From Sialis fuliginosa (lineage: Eukaryota > Arthropoda > Insecta > Megaloptera > Sialidae), in contig OY540814.1 in the NCBI GenBank assembly GCA_961205875.1, positions 12,010,993 through 12,074,992 of the forward strand: a stretch of DNA of 64,000 bases, read 5' to 3'. A model generated the notes under the pieces. That model saw nothing but the letters and a program-made list of their open reading frames with translations, had not been told where the DNA came from and did not search any database. Position 1 is the first letter of the stretch, and each line of letters opens with the position of its first letter. Made by a program: the position numbers and the translations under genes. Shown here piece by piece: positions 48,856 to 62,232 of this stretch.

Positions 48856-51800
48856 TTAACGAGCATGATTCTTGCAGAAAGGACGTCCTCCTTTAGCGTA
48901 GAAACTCTGTCCTTCCAAATTCTTTTTGCACATCTGTAATAATTATCAATTATCAATATCGTTACTGTCAAGTGATAGTTATTGGCAAGCCCCTCCGATT
49001 GTTACTGTCAAGTTTTTTACCACTTACTCCTGGTTTCTAGTCAACCAATCATAATTGTATAACTCATTTTTATATTGTGCACACATGCTTGCACATACAT
49101 ATTCAATCTATCATTAATTTGATAATAATGAACCTTGCCCCAAGCACAGAATAATAAAAGCACTTGACTATACATAATGATCATCTACTGTAACTGACTT
49201 CTGGTCAGTTTCAGTTAACTACTATATAGTTAAAGTTAAATGACAGATAACTGTATACATATACATACCGTGCAATTGAAGCATTGGCTATGATAGTTGT
49301 TGTTCAGTGCTTCTACCCAACGATCACCAGCTTCTACAGGGAAGCCGCAAGCAAAGCATTTTGTTGTAAACATCTCGTTCCAGTCTACAAATCACAAAAG
49401 TATTAAATATCCATTACTACCTTCACACTGAATGTTTCATTTACCAGTTTCACAATAAGGCAATCCATCTTCCAAGAAAAACGGGCTATTGCCGAAGAGT
49501 TTTCCACAGTATGTGCATGTGAAGCATTCAGGATGGAAGTGCTTGCCAATCGCGTTCAAGCAGTCCTAAAACAATTAAAAAATTCTAATCTGATAATATA
49601 AACTTCATTATTATTTTACTTACACCTTTGATCTTTGAGTGACAATGGTCACAAGTTGGAGCTAAGTATTGTTCAAAGCAATGCTCACAGTACAACATAC
49701 CACGTTCTTCAACGAACCCTATGTCTTGTAATTGACGACGACATTGAGGAGTAGCACATACGAAGTGCTCGGGACACCAAATCTTACCGAGTGCTGTTAT
49801 GAAAGGACCCCTGAAAGCATAAAATACAAATATTAGTATGTTATATAACTACACAGTAATATATTATGTATTACGTAATTTATTGTATTCATACCTTTTG
49901 ATTTCTTCTTTGCATTGTACACAAACAGGGTAAATACCATCAACTAAACTCAAAGCTGCTACATTGGAGCTTTTCCATGAAGATGTTAAAGCATTTTTTT
50001 TATCTTCTTCACACAAGTTAGTCATGTTATTTGAAAACGTCTCAGAGTTATTAGTATTATTATTTTTAATTACATCTAACGTCAATGCATTGTTGCTATG
50101 ATTGATATGTTGGTTGATAAACATTTGTTTCGGCAAAGACTTTAATGATGAGTTACCATTTTGTACGGGATATTTGGAATTACCATTCATATTTTGTGTA
50201 TTGTTATTATAAGTTTTATTTGGGTATATTTTAACAGAAGTTTCAGTCATGTCTTTATTTGGTTGTGCTTTGTCAACACCGTTTTGAATTTTTAGTTTGT
50301 TAAAGTTTTCAGATGTAGAGATAATATCGACATTGTTGACTTTTGGATTCCAACAATTCTTTTCGACATGAGTTCCATTTACTTTTGGAATATTTTGAAT
50401 GCCATTTTCTTGAGGTTGTTTTGTAATTCCGTCTACTCTATCTGAAGGAGGTATGCGAAGCTCATTAGAACGGGAACGTACATGCACTATTTAGTAAAAT
50501 AAAATAAAAACATTAAAATCAAACAAAATAATAAATAACAATAAAAACAACAAACAAATTATAACAATTAAGATAACCTGTAAAATAAACAACACGAGAT
50601 TATTGAAACACACAGCGTTGTTAATAGAAGCCACCACAAACTGATTCCTAACACCCATGCAATTAGCTACCTTATGCTCCCATTGCAATGGGCACAAAGC
50701 GGAATTCTGCCCGAAGGAGGGGCCTTGTTGAGAATACCTCGTCCACGACGTGGGGAAATCCCTACAGCTGATGTCGGTTTCGCTTTTCCTCCAGCACCTG
50801 GTTTGACCGGAGATGCACCACCTGCATTTGGGAGGGGTACAATGGATGGTACCGATGATGTAATTCTAGATGATAATGAAGGTGCTTGATTAAATTGGGT
50901 GGGAGGGGATTGAGGGATACTGTTTTTCTTTGGAACAACAGAGAATGCACTAACAGGACGTGTCTGATTTGAACCAGAATATGTTGCAATTGTTTTAGAC
51001 AGATTTGAAACGCTTTGTGATTTTATGTTAGAAGTTGGAAGAGGTAGATTGGATGGATCAGATACTTGGATTGGTTTTCCAGATATCGTTTGATAAGTTT
51101 TCATCCCCTTTTCAGATTGGACTTGAATGAAAGGAGAACTTACGGGACGCCGTTTTTGAATAGACTGTCCAATTACAAGTTGTTGTCCAGAAGATTCTGT
51201 TCTTCTTTCTATATCAACTACTTTTTGATTACATTCAAACTCTTCTATTGTTTTCTTCTTTACTGTTTTGATAGAGCCATCAGTATTTGATTGGACATTT
51301 TCTTGTTGCTGTACATTAAATTGTTGCAAATTCTTTTCTTGACCTTGAATTATTTCTGTACATTTTACAGTATTTGTTCCTGATGGTTGATTTTCCTGAA
51401 ACTTGACATGCTTTTCAGAATGAAATTCGTTACTGGAAGCTTTACTATAAGCTATTTTATTGGAGATTGTATTTGTATCTTCTTTTATTCTGGGACATTT
51501 TACAGCAGGAGATTTTGATCGGCTTGGATGGGGACTTGGAGAACGAGAAATATCAGGACGTTTTGGGTCGAATAAATGTGTTTCAGCTGTTTCGTGTTCT
51601 GTAGCTATTAAATTCATTTGATAGTAAGGAATTATTGGAGCAGGGTGATTGATTAGACTAGGTGTAACAGATCGTGCTGGTCTTGTACTTGGAGTTAACG
51701 GTCTTTGATGTTCTTCTACAACCGGCTTGAATGTACTTTCTGAAACATCAGCAATGCTATTTTGCGAAGCAGAAGTACATCTAGATGCGTTAGATTCCAC

Positions 51801-54800
51801 AGAAATACACGAAGAAACATCAGTTCTCTTTGTTTGTTTCTGAACTGCTCTTTTTTGTGATTCATTTTTTGGTTCTTCTTTAAATTCTACCGAAACAATT
51901 GCTGGTTGTTCAAAAACAGTATAGGACATTTCAGGATTATAAACAGTTTTTACTGGAGTTTGTGAAGATAGATTGCTTAAATTTTGCTGATAATGCGGAA
52001 TTTTAGAAGGCTTGTGTAATCCTGCCGTCTTTAATATCGATGGTTTGACGTACATATTACCTTGTTTTTGTGCAATAGCTTGTGCTCTGTTTTGTACAAA
52101 TACTTGTTGGCATTTTTCTTCTTGCACTTCTACTAATTTCGACGATTCAACAAAATTATCTGAAAAGCTTGCAATTGAAGATTCTGATTTAGTTGTTGAT
52201 AAGTTCATTGGTAATGAACAAACTGATTGTTGATCGTATTGGTCTGAATGGAACGAGTCTCTTTTAGTTGGTACTGCTTGTATAGGTGTTGGTTCGTTCC
52301 AAGTAGGTGTAAATGGCCTCTCAGGCGCTGTTGTCAAAGCCGAACGCATGGTAATTGGTTCAGTCATTGGGGGCAATTCATTTAATACACTTTCTTCATT
52401 AGGTATAGGAGTAAATGGACGTTCAGGAGCTATTATTAAAGCATCCAAAAAAGGACTCTTTGTTTCAGATCTTTCAATAGGTTCAGTATTGGTTGGATGT
52501 TCTGGAGGAAAATAAGGCATTGTTTCATCTGGGATGCCAATGGTTTCTATTATAGATAACCGTTTTTGAGGTAATTGACATGAGTCAGGTATTTCGTTTT
52601 CTTTTATATTAGATTTTATCTCGTCATCAAAAGGAGTTGGTGTAAAAGGTCTATTAGAAGCAGTTGTAAGAGCAGTTACCATTGGAGATACCCATTCTTT
52701 TGGAACAGTGTTTTTGTAAACAAACGAACGATCTTTAGGAACATGTTGAAGAATACTATTGTGTTTTATTTCAGATGAAATATTACAAAATACATTTTCT
52801 TCAAAATTGATTCCAGACATTTGTTCCGTTGGTTGGGTAAATGTTGAAGTTGGTTCCATTATCTCCTGAACTGAATTTATATGTAAATTATCCAATTGTT
52901 CTTGAATATGATCGGCTTGTTTCACCACTTCTTTAAATTGATGTTGAACATTGTCAATTTGGTGAACAACATTCGATAATTCATTTTTAATAGTTTGTTC
53001 TGTAGGTATACTTTGTTTTCGGGTTTCAGCAATACTTTCTTCAGTATCTATAGGCGGAGGAGATGAAGGTCTGCTACATTGTTTTGTAATTTTTTCAACC
53101 AACATTTGAGTATCGATAGCTTGGAAAAGATTTTCAATACATCCTTGTGGATTGGCGTGGGTATTTATATTTTTAATTTCATTTGAACAAATCGATAACC
53201 TTGGCATCTGTGAAAACGATTCAGGTTGTACAATTTCACCAGAATTTTCTACCGAAAGTGATATTTGTGTTTTATATTTTGGTGATTCAATTGTGCTATT
53301 GCTTAACGTTTCGCTGTAACTTGTTTGATGAAAATCAGTTTGTTGAAAATGTTCACTTTTATGTATTTCCGATTTAAGTATTACATCTTTAGTATCTGAC
53401 TCTATGAGGACATTATTGGAGGAGTTTGAAAGGACTTGGCATGCAGGGTTTTCAATCAATGGTTTAAAAGAGTTGTCATTTTGTTTTGCTTCAGTTTCTG
53501 GCTCATTACTATTATTATTATTATGATCTACTATGAGATTAGCACATAATGTCAATGATGTGATAAATAATTATACAGATGGATACATGAAGAGTAAAAT
53601 GGTTAGTGGAGAAAAAATTAAATAAGCAAACTGTTATTTTAAAGCAATAGCAAAGTACTTGTTATAAATAAATTAAAAATACTTATATATTACGAATAAA
53701 TAAATAAATATTTCAATATTTTCGCACAGTGTATAGAGATATATATATACAAAGCAGATGTTATGTCAAATGTATGCTTATATTATGTTATGGCAATATT
53801 TGCCATGTGTAAACCATGCTTTTAAATGCAATTTTCAAAAACGCTGCGTACTAAGTTATATATTCTATATTGAGAGCTGTTTTTTAATATGAATAATTAA
53901 CGGGGGGAAATGGACGTATTTTAGGATTAAAAGATTTGTAACATGCTGAAACAGGACAGTGTGCTATTAGTGTTTGTCTTAAGATTTGTATTCTTAAGTA
54001 ATCCCTTGCTATTCGCAGTTATCAATTAATGATACCGATAATTGTTTAACCAATATAAATATGTCGATTGAAGAGACGGTGTTTGCAACAGTGCAATGGT
54101 AGCTGGTAGCTTAATTTGAGATGAGATTAGCAAAATTCTAACTTAAATTAAATGATACAATACAGTAACACCTCGATTTAACGGACTTATATTAAGAAAA
54201 GATGTCTACTATTCAAAGTCAGAAGGGTTATAGTAAAATATGAAAAACAGTTGCTGTTTTAAAATGTTCATAATATGGAAAAAATCGAAATAATTTGTCC
54301 ATTTTTGAAATACGTTGAGACGGTTTCCGTTATATCGACGTTTTACATTGCTTTAATTCAACGCCAGGCATTCAGAAGTCAAAACGATTGGTTCCGTAAA
54401 AAAGTCGAAAAATAATGTTTTTTATTCTTATAAACACGTTCCTAATTGAAATATTGAGCTTTTTTTGTTTTTTCGTGATATCGAAAAAATGGAGCTAGAC
54501 GTTTTGACTTTCGAATAGATTGTTATATAATTAAGATATTATTGAAATTAGCAATGAACTCTAATGTGGATGTTTTTGATAGCGTTCTTGGGAATATAAG
54601 TTCCGCAAATAATAAAGGATTACTTTACATAGAAAAAACAGCTCTCAAAAATATGACAAACACAATAATCCTGTTACAGCAAGTAATATGTAGTATTTAC
54701 TGGTTTTACAAATGTGTAAAGTGTTAAGTATATTATGTGAGATATATGTACATCATTATTGTAATACATTACATCGACAAATGCTACTCAGTACTTAAGC

Positions 54801-57800
54801 TCTCCCAACTATTGTTACCTTTATAGTATTGGTTTGCAGGTCTCAGTGTAGAGTATCGACCTATATTAAAATATGTTAAACAAAGTCATATTTTGGACAT
54901 ATTGTGTGTTGTGTGTAAAAATAGAAATAATTAGCAAGCCGAAGCAAGAATATTTTTTTGTAATTTTTTTTTGCTTCATAGAAATTAGTGTTTTGTTTTT
55001 GAATGGTTCAATTTTATTGAATTTTGTAAAATACGTTTCAATATTATAAGTTGACGAAAAAACATTATGCATGGATTCATAAATTATGTCGGGTTTTAAC
55101 TTTTTTATAGACATAGCTGGAAATAAACTTGAATTAAGAATAAATGATAAGGTTCGTTTCAAAACTATTCCTTTTACAGTATGAATTAACACTTATGAAA
55201 CATAATTTCACATTAACGAAAATTGATTTCGCACAATTGAAATATAATTTCACATTGAAGAAAACTGATTTCACACATATGAAAACAGAATTCACATATA
55301 GGAAAATAAATTTTTCTAGTGTAAAATTAATATCAACAAAATAATATATGTTTAAATTTAATATCTTGCTGGCGCAATGATGCAGCCATATCGTTCGACA
55401 TGGAGCAATGTCTTCCAAAATACGCATTAAAAAATTTTGAAATGATTGGTACATGTTCAATATGTCATGCATTCTGCCCTCGATACCTATGTCATTTTAC
55501 TAACGATTTAAAGGATCTCCACTTAAAAAAAAAACATTGTTAATGTGGTAATTCAAATGATTTCACATCTTGGATATGCAAACCATGTCGAACGATATTA
55601 TGCTGCATCATTGTGCAAGGAAGACCTTATTTAATTGTGATATAATTAACATGTATGTATATTTAATATTATAAGGAATAAAAAACCTTTAAATCTGTAT
55701 TGATTTGTTGATATTATTTTCACACCTGATAAATTAATTTTCTTATATGTGAATTATGTTTTAATTTGTGTGAAATCAGTTTTCTTTAATGTGAAGTTAT
55801 ATTTCATTTGTGCAAAATTAGATTTCGTTAGTGTAAAATCAGTTTAAAAAAGTACTATGCTAAAATATAATAATATCAAGAAAACATTGTAGAAAATATA
55901 CAAAAGTGGAACATTTTAGTTTTGAAACGAACTTCCTCAAATAAAAGTCGTTAAGATTTTCACTCTTGAATCCATGCAGTAATCTTATACAAATTACATA
56001 TTTTGTAATAAATATCATCATAAAATATAAGTTCGATGTTCCGCAAATATGTGTATCAATAAAATTAAATCAAGCAATGTAATTGCAAATGTCAACAATA
56101 CATACCAGGTTGAGCATGAGGAACCGGAGCTGCTCTAGGTAGAGTTGAAGAGAAATGTGGTGCCGGAGCTGTTGGAGCACTGATGGGGCTTAAAGGCGAC
56201 AATGGAGCAGCAGTGCTTGTAGAGAACGGGCGAGGTCCGGACAGGGCGCTACCGCCGGGCTGTTAAAACAAATTACAATTGAAGAAAATGTTTCAATAGG
56301 GAATTGATTTTATTGTGTAAATACCAAAGATACAAAAATTAAAGGCCATTAATTTTTATTTTTCTTGCATTGTCCTTTTTATGGTTTTCGTCAAAAGAAA
56401 AAGCAACAATCAATTATAATTCAAGAAAACTTAATTTATTTATAGTGTTTCTCCCTTGAGTCCCGGGCCTCGAGACGGTAAAAAAGCAAAAAATTCCCGG
56501 GAAAAAAGTCCCGAGATGTCTCGACGCAGAATCTCTACTACGAACGTAGACATATAAAAAAGTTACCTAAATAAAGCTTTGAAAAATCATTAAACAATAT
56601 AATATCCTTACTTTAACAATCCCATTCCTTAGGTCGACACTAACTCTCAACGTATTCATATCTAAGGTCTCTGGAAGGTTATTATTGACTGCGATTGTTT
56701 TCTCACTGATGTACGTTTTTTTCGGTCCGTCATAACCGTTACTATGACCGTTAGTATAGTTATTTTCAGCCTGTTTTCTCTCAGCGGCACTAGTTAGCGT
56801 GTTTACAAAAGAGTGCAAGCTCTCGCGCTTTAAAACAATTGACGAATCTTGAGGTTCAGTGGGTGAGTACTGTTAAAACAACACAAACACAAAACAAAAT
56901 ATTAAGACCGTGTTAAACATGTCTGTTTACGGTCTTTATTTACAAACATATACAAACAAAACCAACTCTAAATGTTATAGCCTCGACATCGAAGAGATAA
57001 AAAAAACTAGAAGTGACGCCAGTTAGTTTAATTTTAAGTTATATATGATTGAAAATTTAAAAAAATCAACTTTTTTATTTTTTTAAAGAATATCTCAGCA
57101 GAGGGCCCAAATAATTTTTTTCCTATAGAGCCCCTAATAATTATACGCCCATGAGAGTTTTTCTATCACTTACAGATTTTCTTCCGAGAAAATCAGTTTT
57201 GTAGGGGGGGGGGGGGGGGTACAGTTGTTTTTTTAGAAAATAAAATCTTTTTTTTTAATAATTTTAAAAAGTATTATCTATCTAGAGCCCCCAACCCCCA
57301 AACGTCGCGTCATAACACACCATTGACCAAATATTTTGAAAGTTGTAATGATATGTTGTCTATTGTTTTTTATATTCTACCGAATCATGCGCCAATATAA
57401 AAAAGGATTTAGATTTTTAATAATTTAGACTTTTAGAGTTAGTATTGTATACAAGTTAGTTAGTAAATGTATTTACATATATTATTAGCATGCTTATTTA
57501 AACAAAGTTATACTATTATCATATATACATATATTATAATATAATTTCTGTTGGATTTATTTTTCTTATTTTTATAAATAATTCAAATAAAACAGTTAGT
57601 TAAAAAACATTAAAATCTACATCCACAAAAATTAAGAAATAATTACATTTTAATAAATAAAAACCACAAATACAAAACATAAAAATAAATAAATTCTTAC
57701 GCTGTATGGAGCTGGAGCTCCACCCGAAGATACTGGAGAAATTGGTCCAGGGGCTGGTAACGAGTGGTTAGCCAAAGCCGCAGATATTGTTCCAGCAGGA

Positions 57801-60800
57801 ATTTTACCACCACTGAAAACAATAAAATAAACTCTAACTATACTAATAGAATAGAACAAAAATCGATTAATTGAAATTAAGACATCATCACGAAAATGTT
57901 TGGTTAATTAATGAAAGTTATTATCAATATGAAGGAAGATTTTCTGCTAACAAGGGGACCACCAGACCCTTGTCGCACTAATTTGCTTAAACAAAATTAG
58001 GGTTGTAGTAGTGGCATAGACAAACCTACACACAAAGCCGTTTTTACGGAAAACTCATAAATAAACGAGAAAATAATCATGAAATTCCTCTGAAAATTCG
58101 CTTTTATATTTAAATTTAAAATTATAATTTTTTTTTATTAAATAAAATTAAAAAGTTATTAATTTAAATATATTTTTTAAAATAAAGTACTAATTGTTAT
58201 ATCATTCCATTTAAAATTTTTGAATTATCCCCAATTGAAGTTTTGCATTTTTGATATGTCGCGTATGACACTATAAATTATCCAAATTTCAAATAATCAT
58301 ACATCATTAAAAAGTTCGTTATTTCTACTTTCAAATAAAAATTTTAAAATAATATTTCATTAACATTTAACAAAACTATGTAGAGCACTTTTAGTAAAAC
58401 CCTATTTGGGAACAAGTCGCCATATTTTCTAAAGTTTCTTACTTTTTTATGATCTTTAAAATCATCTACTTTTGGATATACTGTTCCATTTGATTTTGCT
58501 GAGAAACGGGCATGTACCCATCAAATTACTCCCCCTAAGGGGGAGTTTTAGGGGGTTGAAAATATTTTCCTGAAATTCTTTAGAGTCGATATATATAGTA
58601 AATTTTCATCATGAAACTCTCTATCTTCAATAGTTTAGGCGTAAAACATAGTGGACGGGTGGTCTGGAACACCCGGTATAGTCACCAGAATTACATAAGT
58701 TTGCAATGTTTCAAATCGATACATCTTTTAGAAGTGGATGAAAAGTGAGTTGTAAGATTTTCTTACATACATAGTTACAGGTTAAGTTAATAAAAGCGTG
58801 TTAAAAAATCATTGAATTAATAAAAATGCAAATATTCTTTACTTACGGAGGAATTGTAACTGGAACTAGATTTGGAGCAGGGGGGTTACTTCTCGCCGCG
58901 AGTTTAGCGTGAATGTCACAGTACAATTTGTTGTTAATGTTGTAATATCTGAAATTAAATAATTATACTCAATTATAAATACATACACTCTTAAGTTTAC
59001 TCTCTTAAATTGATTCAGTGAGAATCCCACTGATTCCTCCAGTGAACTGAAAATCAGTGGTATTTACACCAGTTCTTTGATTAGTAGTGATTATCCACTG
59101 ATTAGCAATGGTCTACTTCATAGGTGTCCAACCTTTTGAATCTTCTGAGCCGCATAGCATAATCTCAAAAGCCAGAATATAAAATTGAGGACTTTTTTTT
59201 TGGTCGCGTCAATTTCAATTCCTAATTTTATTGAATAAATAAAGTTAGATTAGGAAAAATAAAAACTGAAGACCTTTTTTTTTTTTAGTTGTGCTAATTT
59301 CAATGCAGATTTATTATTACAAAATTATTATTATTATTATTATTATTTTAAATTATCTTCGCGGGCCGCGGATTGGACAAGCTTGGTCTACTTTTCACTA
59401 TTTCACAGTGCAGACTGATAAGCAATGACTATTCACTGATTTACTTTTAGAGAGTATAAATTGTAGACTTAATTTACTCAATTATTGGGTTTTGATTGTA
59501 AGTTATATAAGGACTGTAAATTCATCTTGATTTTACTTTAAATCAATATTTGAATAAAAAAAATGTATACCTATATAATATATTGCAACACAATTTGTTA
59601 TATGGCTTACAATTAGATTTTAATTAAAAATATATACTTTTTAATTACTTACCCAACATTCTTCAAAGATGTACCGCATGTAGAACATTTGAAACATTCT
59701 ACGTGTAAGTTTTTGTCTTTAATTCTGACAAATACACCCCTGAAAAATTATAAAACAATATAAATAACATAGGACATAATAAATAAATATATGCAAAATA
59801 TGCATAATGCATATAATTATATTATATATGATGTATATCTATTAATATTTAGATTTTAAATATCATAAAAATATTTAATATGTATAATATAACATAGATA
59901 AGTATATACTATAACAATAGTAACGACAACATTTTAGAATTTTCTGTTAGAAATAATAATCCTCTTATCACCGTGCACAGGTTCTCAAACATTTTTTATC
60001 CGCTACCCCTTTTCTACAAGACATTTTTTACTATTTTTAGTGATCTTTCGGTAATACAGATAGTGTTGAATCCACGGGATTTCCCCCTGACAGAAGGAAA
60101 CTTCCCCGGAAAAAAATATAATAATATTTTAAGAAAAACAATTTTATAAAAAAAAAGTATAAAATACTTTTTTATTTTCTTACATCAAATATTGTATTCT
60201 CATCCTACTAATTAATGTTGACATGAATTGGACTTTCAAATTCTAGTCAATGCCTATTCGATTTTCTCATTTTCTCCAATTGTAATGATCAATTTATCAT
60301 CCAAAATTTTCTCCCTCCCTTGAATTTTCATACCATTCCTGTGTGAACTTTCTGATAGTGGCGCGTTATACAGTAGGCACTTTAAATAAGTGCCTTAATT
60401 TTCCCTTTTTTTCTAAAATTTTATTTTAAATGGAGCCCAAAATTATTTTCTATCTAGAGCCCCCAACCGTCATAAGTGCCACTTTGCTCTTTGGATTAAA
60501 CATAGTTTAAGAAGTAGTACGATAAAAAGGAATAAAATATCCATATTTGTTAATAATATATAAATTATATTCTGGATCAATATTTAAAAAAATTAAAGCT
60601 TTTCCTTTATTGTCATATTTTTAAGTGTAAACAGTTGTCAGTACTATTGTTCAGTGGTGTCGCTAGAGAGGGGTGGTCCGCCCCGGGTGACACCCTCGAA
60701 GAGGAATAATGCGTATTTACCTTCTTTTTGGGTTATTTAAAGCTTCCAGTAGGTAAAATATGTAAGAAATTGAGCCAATTGACTTTTTTTGTCGTTAAAA

Positions 60801-62232
60801 ATTCATAGGGAGTAACACCCACCTAATGTGCAAAAAAAAAATTTTTGTATGGGGGTGACACTATCGAATTCCGCCCCGGGTGTCACACCCTCTAGCGACG
60901 CCACTGCTATTGTTATAAAATATTTAATATTATATCACATCTATTCTATACACTCACATTCGTTAAGACCTTTCTAGACTAAGTACAACATCAATAAAGG
61001 ATCAATTGCAAGAAGAATTAGGAAGAGTAAAGGATTATGATCATCATGCATTTCTACCATGCTGCGTATTATTTTTTTGTATTTTGTACAAAGATCGAGG
61101 TGTTGACATCGAAACTGTACTTGTATTTTTATTGTACATTTTATTTTAACTAGATTTATAAGTGTGTATTAAAATAAATTGTCAGTAAGTTTTTTTTATT
61201 ATATTTTTATCTATGGGGTATTTTCAAACAAACCATCTACATTATTTGCTAAGAAAAAATTAAAATTATCTATAATCCAGTTTAAAAAAAAAAAATTTTT
61301 TTATGAGGTAATTATTTTATTAATAATAAGTTTTTCTCCAATTTTATGTAGAATATCAAATACTAGTTAATATATTTTTTTTTTCAGAAAAAAGAATTAC
61401 TATTTTATTTTAAAACGAAATATACCTATGTAGGTACACATAATTTGAATTTACCAATTTTTGATTTAAGTTTTTACAATATGTACTTAGGTATTCTACA
61501 GTGTATCTTTAATTGTCGATTTAGCTTTAACTGACTACTCAGTTAATGATAAATAATAGATAACTATTGTGGATCTTGGATTTTGGCTTCTGGGTGTAAG
61601 TTGCATCGATTTGGTCGTGTTATCGGCCAACGATTCGTCACATATTACAGTGGGCATCTAACACGACCAAATTGACGCGGCTTACACCCAGAAGCCAAGA
61701 TCACCGCGGAAGTCTCAAGAATAGATAACTATTGTTTGTGAATTCAAATGGAGAACTAGGTATGTAAAAAAATTACTTAATAAGAAGAAGGAAGTTCTAT
61801 AAAACACTCTTTATAAACTATTTATTCAATTTTGTATGAATAAATAAAAAAATTAATAAGTTAAAATAAAATATCTCATATAGTAAAATGAATCGAGTTC
61901 TAAGCACACTTACTAACAGTTTTTAAACCGAAGAAGTAAAAAATTAACTAAATGAGAGCATAATGCTATTCATTTGACACCGATGACGTCACAACATAGC
62001 GCACGCCACTGACTTACACAATAACCCTTTCGCATTCAGAACACATAGGCGTATCCTGCACGACCGGTAAAGTCGACTGCGGCGCGAGGTGACCAGTGAC
62101 GCCGCACTGGTGGAATGTGCTAGCGGCTGATTGGCCCATTTGAAGGGCGAGGGGCGTAGCGGAGCGCGGCGAGGTAGCGCATCCACCAATCGCGTGGCTC
62201 GCATGCGAGTAGAATTCAGAACGCGCAGGCAC
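48856..62232 (-). CDS. Zasp52: Zasp52-like PDZ-LIM protein, 3' portion (PDZ end outside window)
   Basis: Reading on the minus strand the exons are: about 62232-62018 (5' edge uncertain), 59739-59653, 58948-58847, 57812-57701, 56869-56612, 56259-56106, then alternatives 53530-50671 or 50486-49895, then 49810-49624, 49565-49445, 49384-49269 and 48933-48856. Phases agree at every join. LIM1 is CSEC..VRIKDKNLHVECFKC..YYNINNKLYCDIH. A Pro/Ala/Ser linker follows. LIM2 (GPFITALGKIWCPEHFVC), LIM3 (CDHCHSKIKGDCLNAIGKHF) and LIM4 (CFACGFPVEAGDRWVEALN) end at CKNHAR. This is the Z-disc scaffold (ALP/Enigma family) that binds alpha-actinin and integrin-linked sites in muscle. The PDZ exon and ZM motif are not visible here and should lie beyond 64 kb. 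Alternative splicing is expected from the exon phases. Confidence 0.93.
49895..50486 (-). CDS. Zasp52: Zasp alternative exon encoding Asn-rich linker and LIM2 first half (type b)
   Basis: 592-nt exon with acceptor ctaaatag and donor AAAAG|GTATGAA. It encodes a low-complexity Asn/Ser/Lys-rich linker and ends PVCVQCKEEIK, supplying the first zinc ligands (C-x2-C) of LIM2. It starts and ends in the same phases as the 2.86-kb exon upstream of it, so each can serve the same upstream and downstream partners. Confidence 0.8.
50671..53530 (-). CDS. Zasp52: Zasp giant linker exon with LIM2 first half (type a)
   Basis: 2860-nt exon (about 953 residues). The acceptor, ctaatctcatag, has a consensus branch point TGCTAAT just upstream; the donor is ATAAG|GTAGCT. 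The linker carries three copies of a motif of the form A-(S/P)-(N/E)-R-P-F-T-P-(T/I)-P/W (TASNRPFTPTP, IAPERPFTPIP, TAPERPFTPTW), a further PLTPSTRPARSVTPS run, HPAPIIPYYQMNL, and a short helix (IKNELSNVVHQIDNVQHQF). It ends PLCAHCNGSIR, an alternative start of LIM2. Splicing to 49810 gives SIRGPFITALG. Confidence 0.88.
53531..56105 (-). other. Zasp intron
   Basis: The 2.6-kb intron upstream of the giant exon holds the 55148-55940 foldback. No further Zasp exon was recognised in it, although small alternative exons cannot be excluded. Confidence 0.5.
55148..55940. mobile_element. Large foldback with 21-bp tandem repeats in both arms
   Basis: Left arm 55148-55410 and right arm 55585-55940 are inverted copies: 'ggttcgtttcaaaact' pairs with 'agttttgaaacgaact', and 'atcgttcgacatgg' with 'ccatgtcgaacgat'. 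In the left arm six or more consecutive 21-bp units (such as TTTCACATTAACGAAAATTG+A and TTTCACATTGAAGAAAACTG+A) occupy 55185-55312; their inverted counterparts lie at 55715-55850. The right arm has about 100 extra bases near its outer end. It lies in a Zasp intron. Resembles Foldback-type elements; no transposase. Confidence 0.8.
57204..57219. repeat. Poly-G tract (16 G)
   Basis: Uninterrupted run within a Zasp intron. Nearby 'tctatctagagcccccaac' (57278) recurs near 60450, pointing to an unnamed repeat family around it. Confidence 0.9.
59119..59385. mobile_element. hAT-type MITE with exact 8-bp target duplication
   Basis: The element starts CATAGGTGTCCAACC and ends GGATTGGACAAGCTTG, imperfect inverted repeats around TGTCCAA. 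GTCTACTT flanks both sides exactly (59111-59118 and 59386-59393). An 8-bp duplication is the hAT signature. It is non-coding and has an internal (ATT)n run. It is inserted within a region rich in 'ccactgatt' words, possibly an older element. Located in a Zasp intron. Confidence 0.9.
60652..60906. mobile_element. hAT-type MITE with exact 8-bp target duplication
   Basis: 255 bp with ends CAGTGGTGTCGCTAGAG and CTCTAGCGACGCCACTG, nearly perfect inverted repeats. CTATTGTT flanks both sides exactly (60644-60651, 60907-60914). The GC-rich 'ccgccccgggtg' occurs near both ends, but in direct orientation, just inside the inverted repeats. It is non-coding. The intact duplication suggests a young insertion. 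Located in a Zasp intron. Confidence 0.93.
61564..61722. mobile_element. Small foldback element, copy 2
   Basis: 'ttggcttctgggtgtaag' is mirrored by 'cttacacccagaagccaa', and the right edge 'gatcaccgcggaagtctcaa' matches the left edge of the copy at 11727 in inverse. The loop contains 'ttatcggccaacgattcgtc'. Confidence 0.75.

Noticed and set aside
55144-55344. 66-codon frame with 7-residue repeats, considered as a repeat-protein gene
   Set aside because: It is produced by the 21-bp repeats of the foldback arm; no upstream exon, signal or conserved start.
56450-56520. 'cccgggcctcgagacgg' and 'cccgagatgtctcga' words considered as a terminal-repeat element
   Set aside because: Pairing is short and imperfect, and no boundaries could be set.
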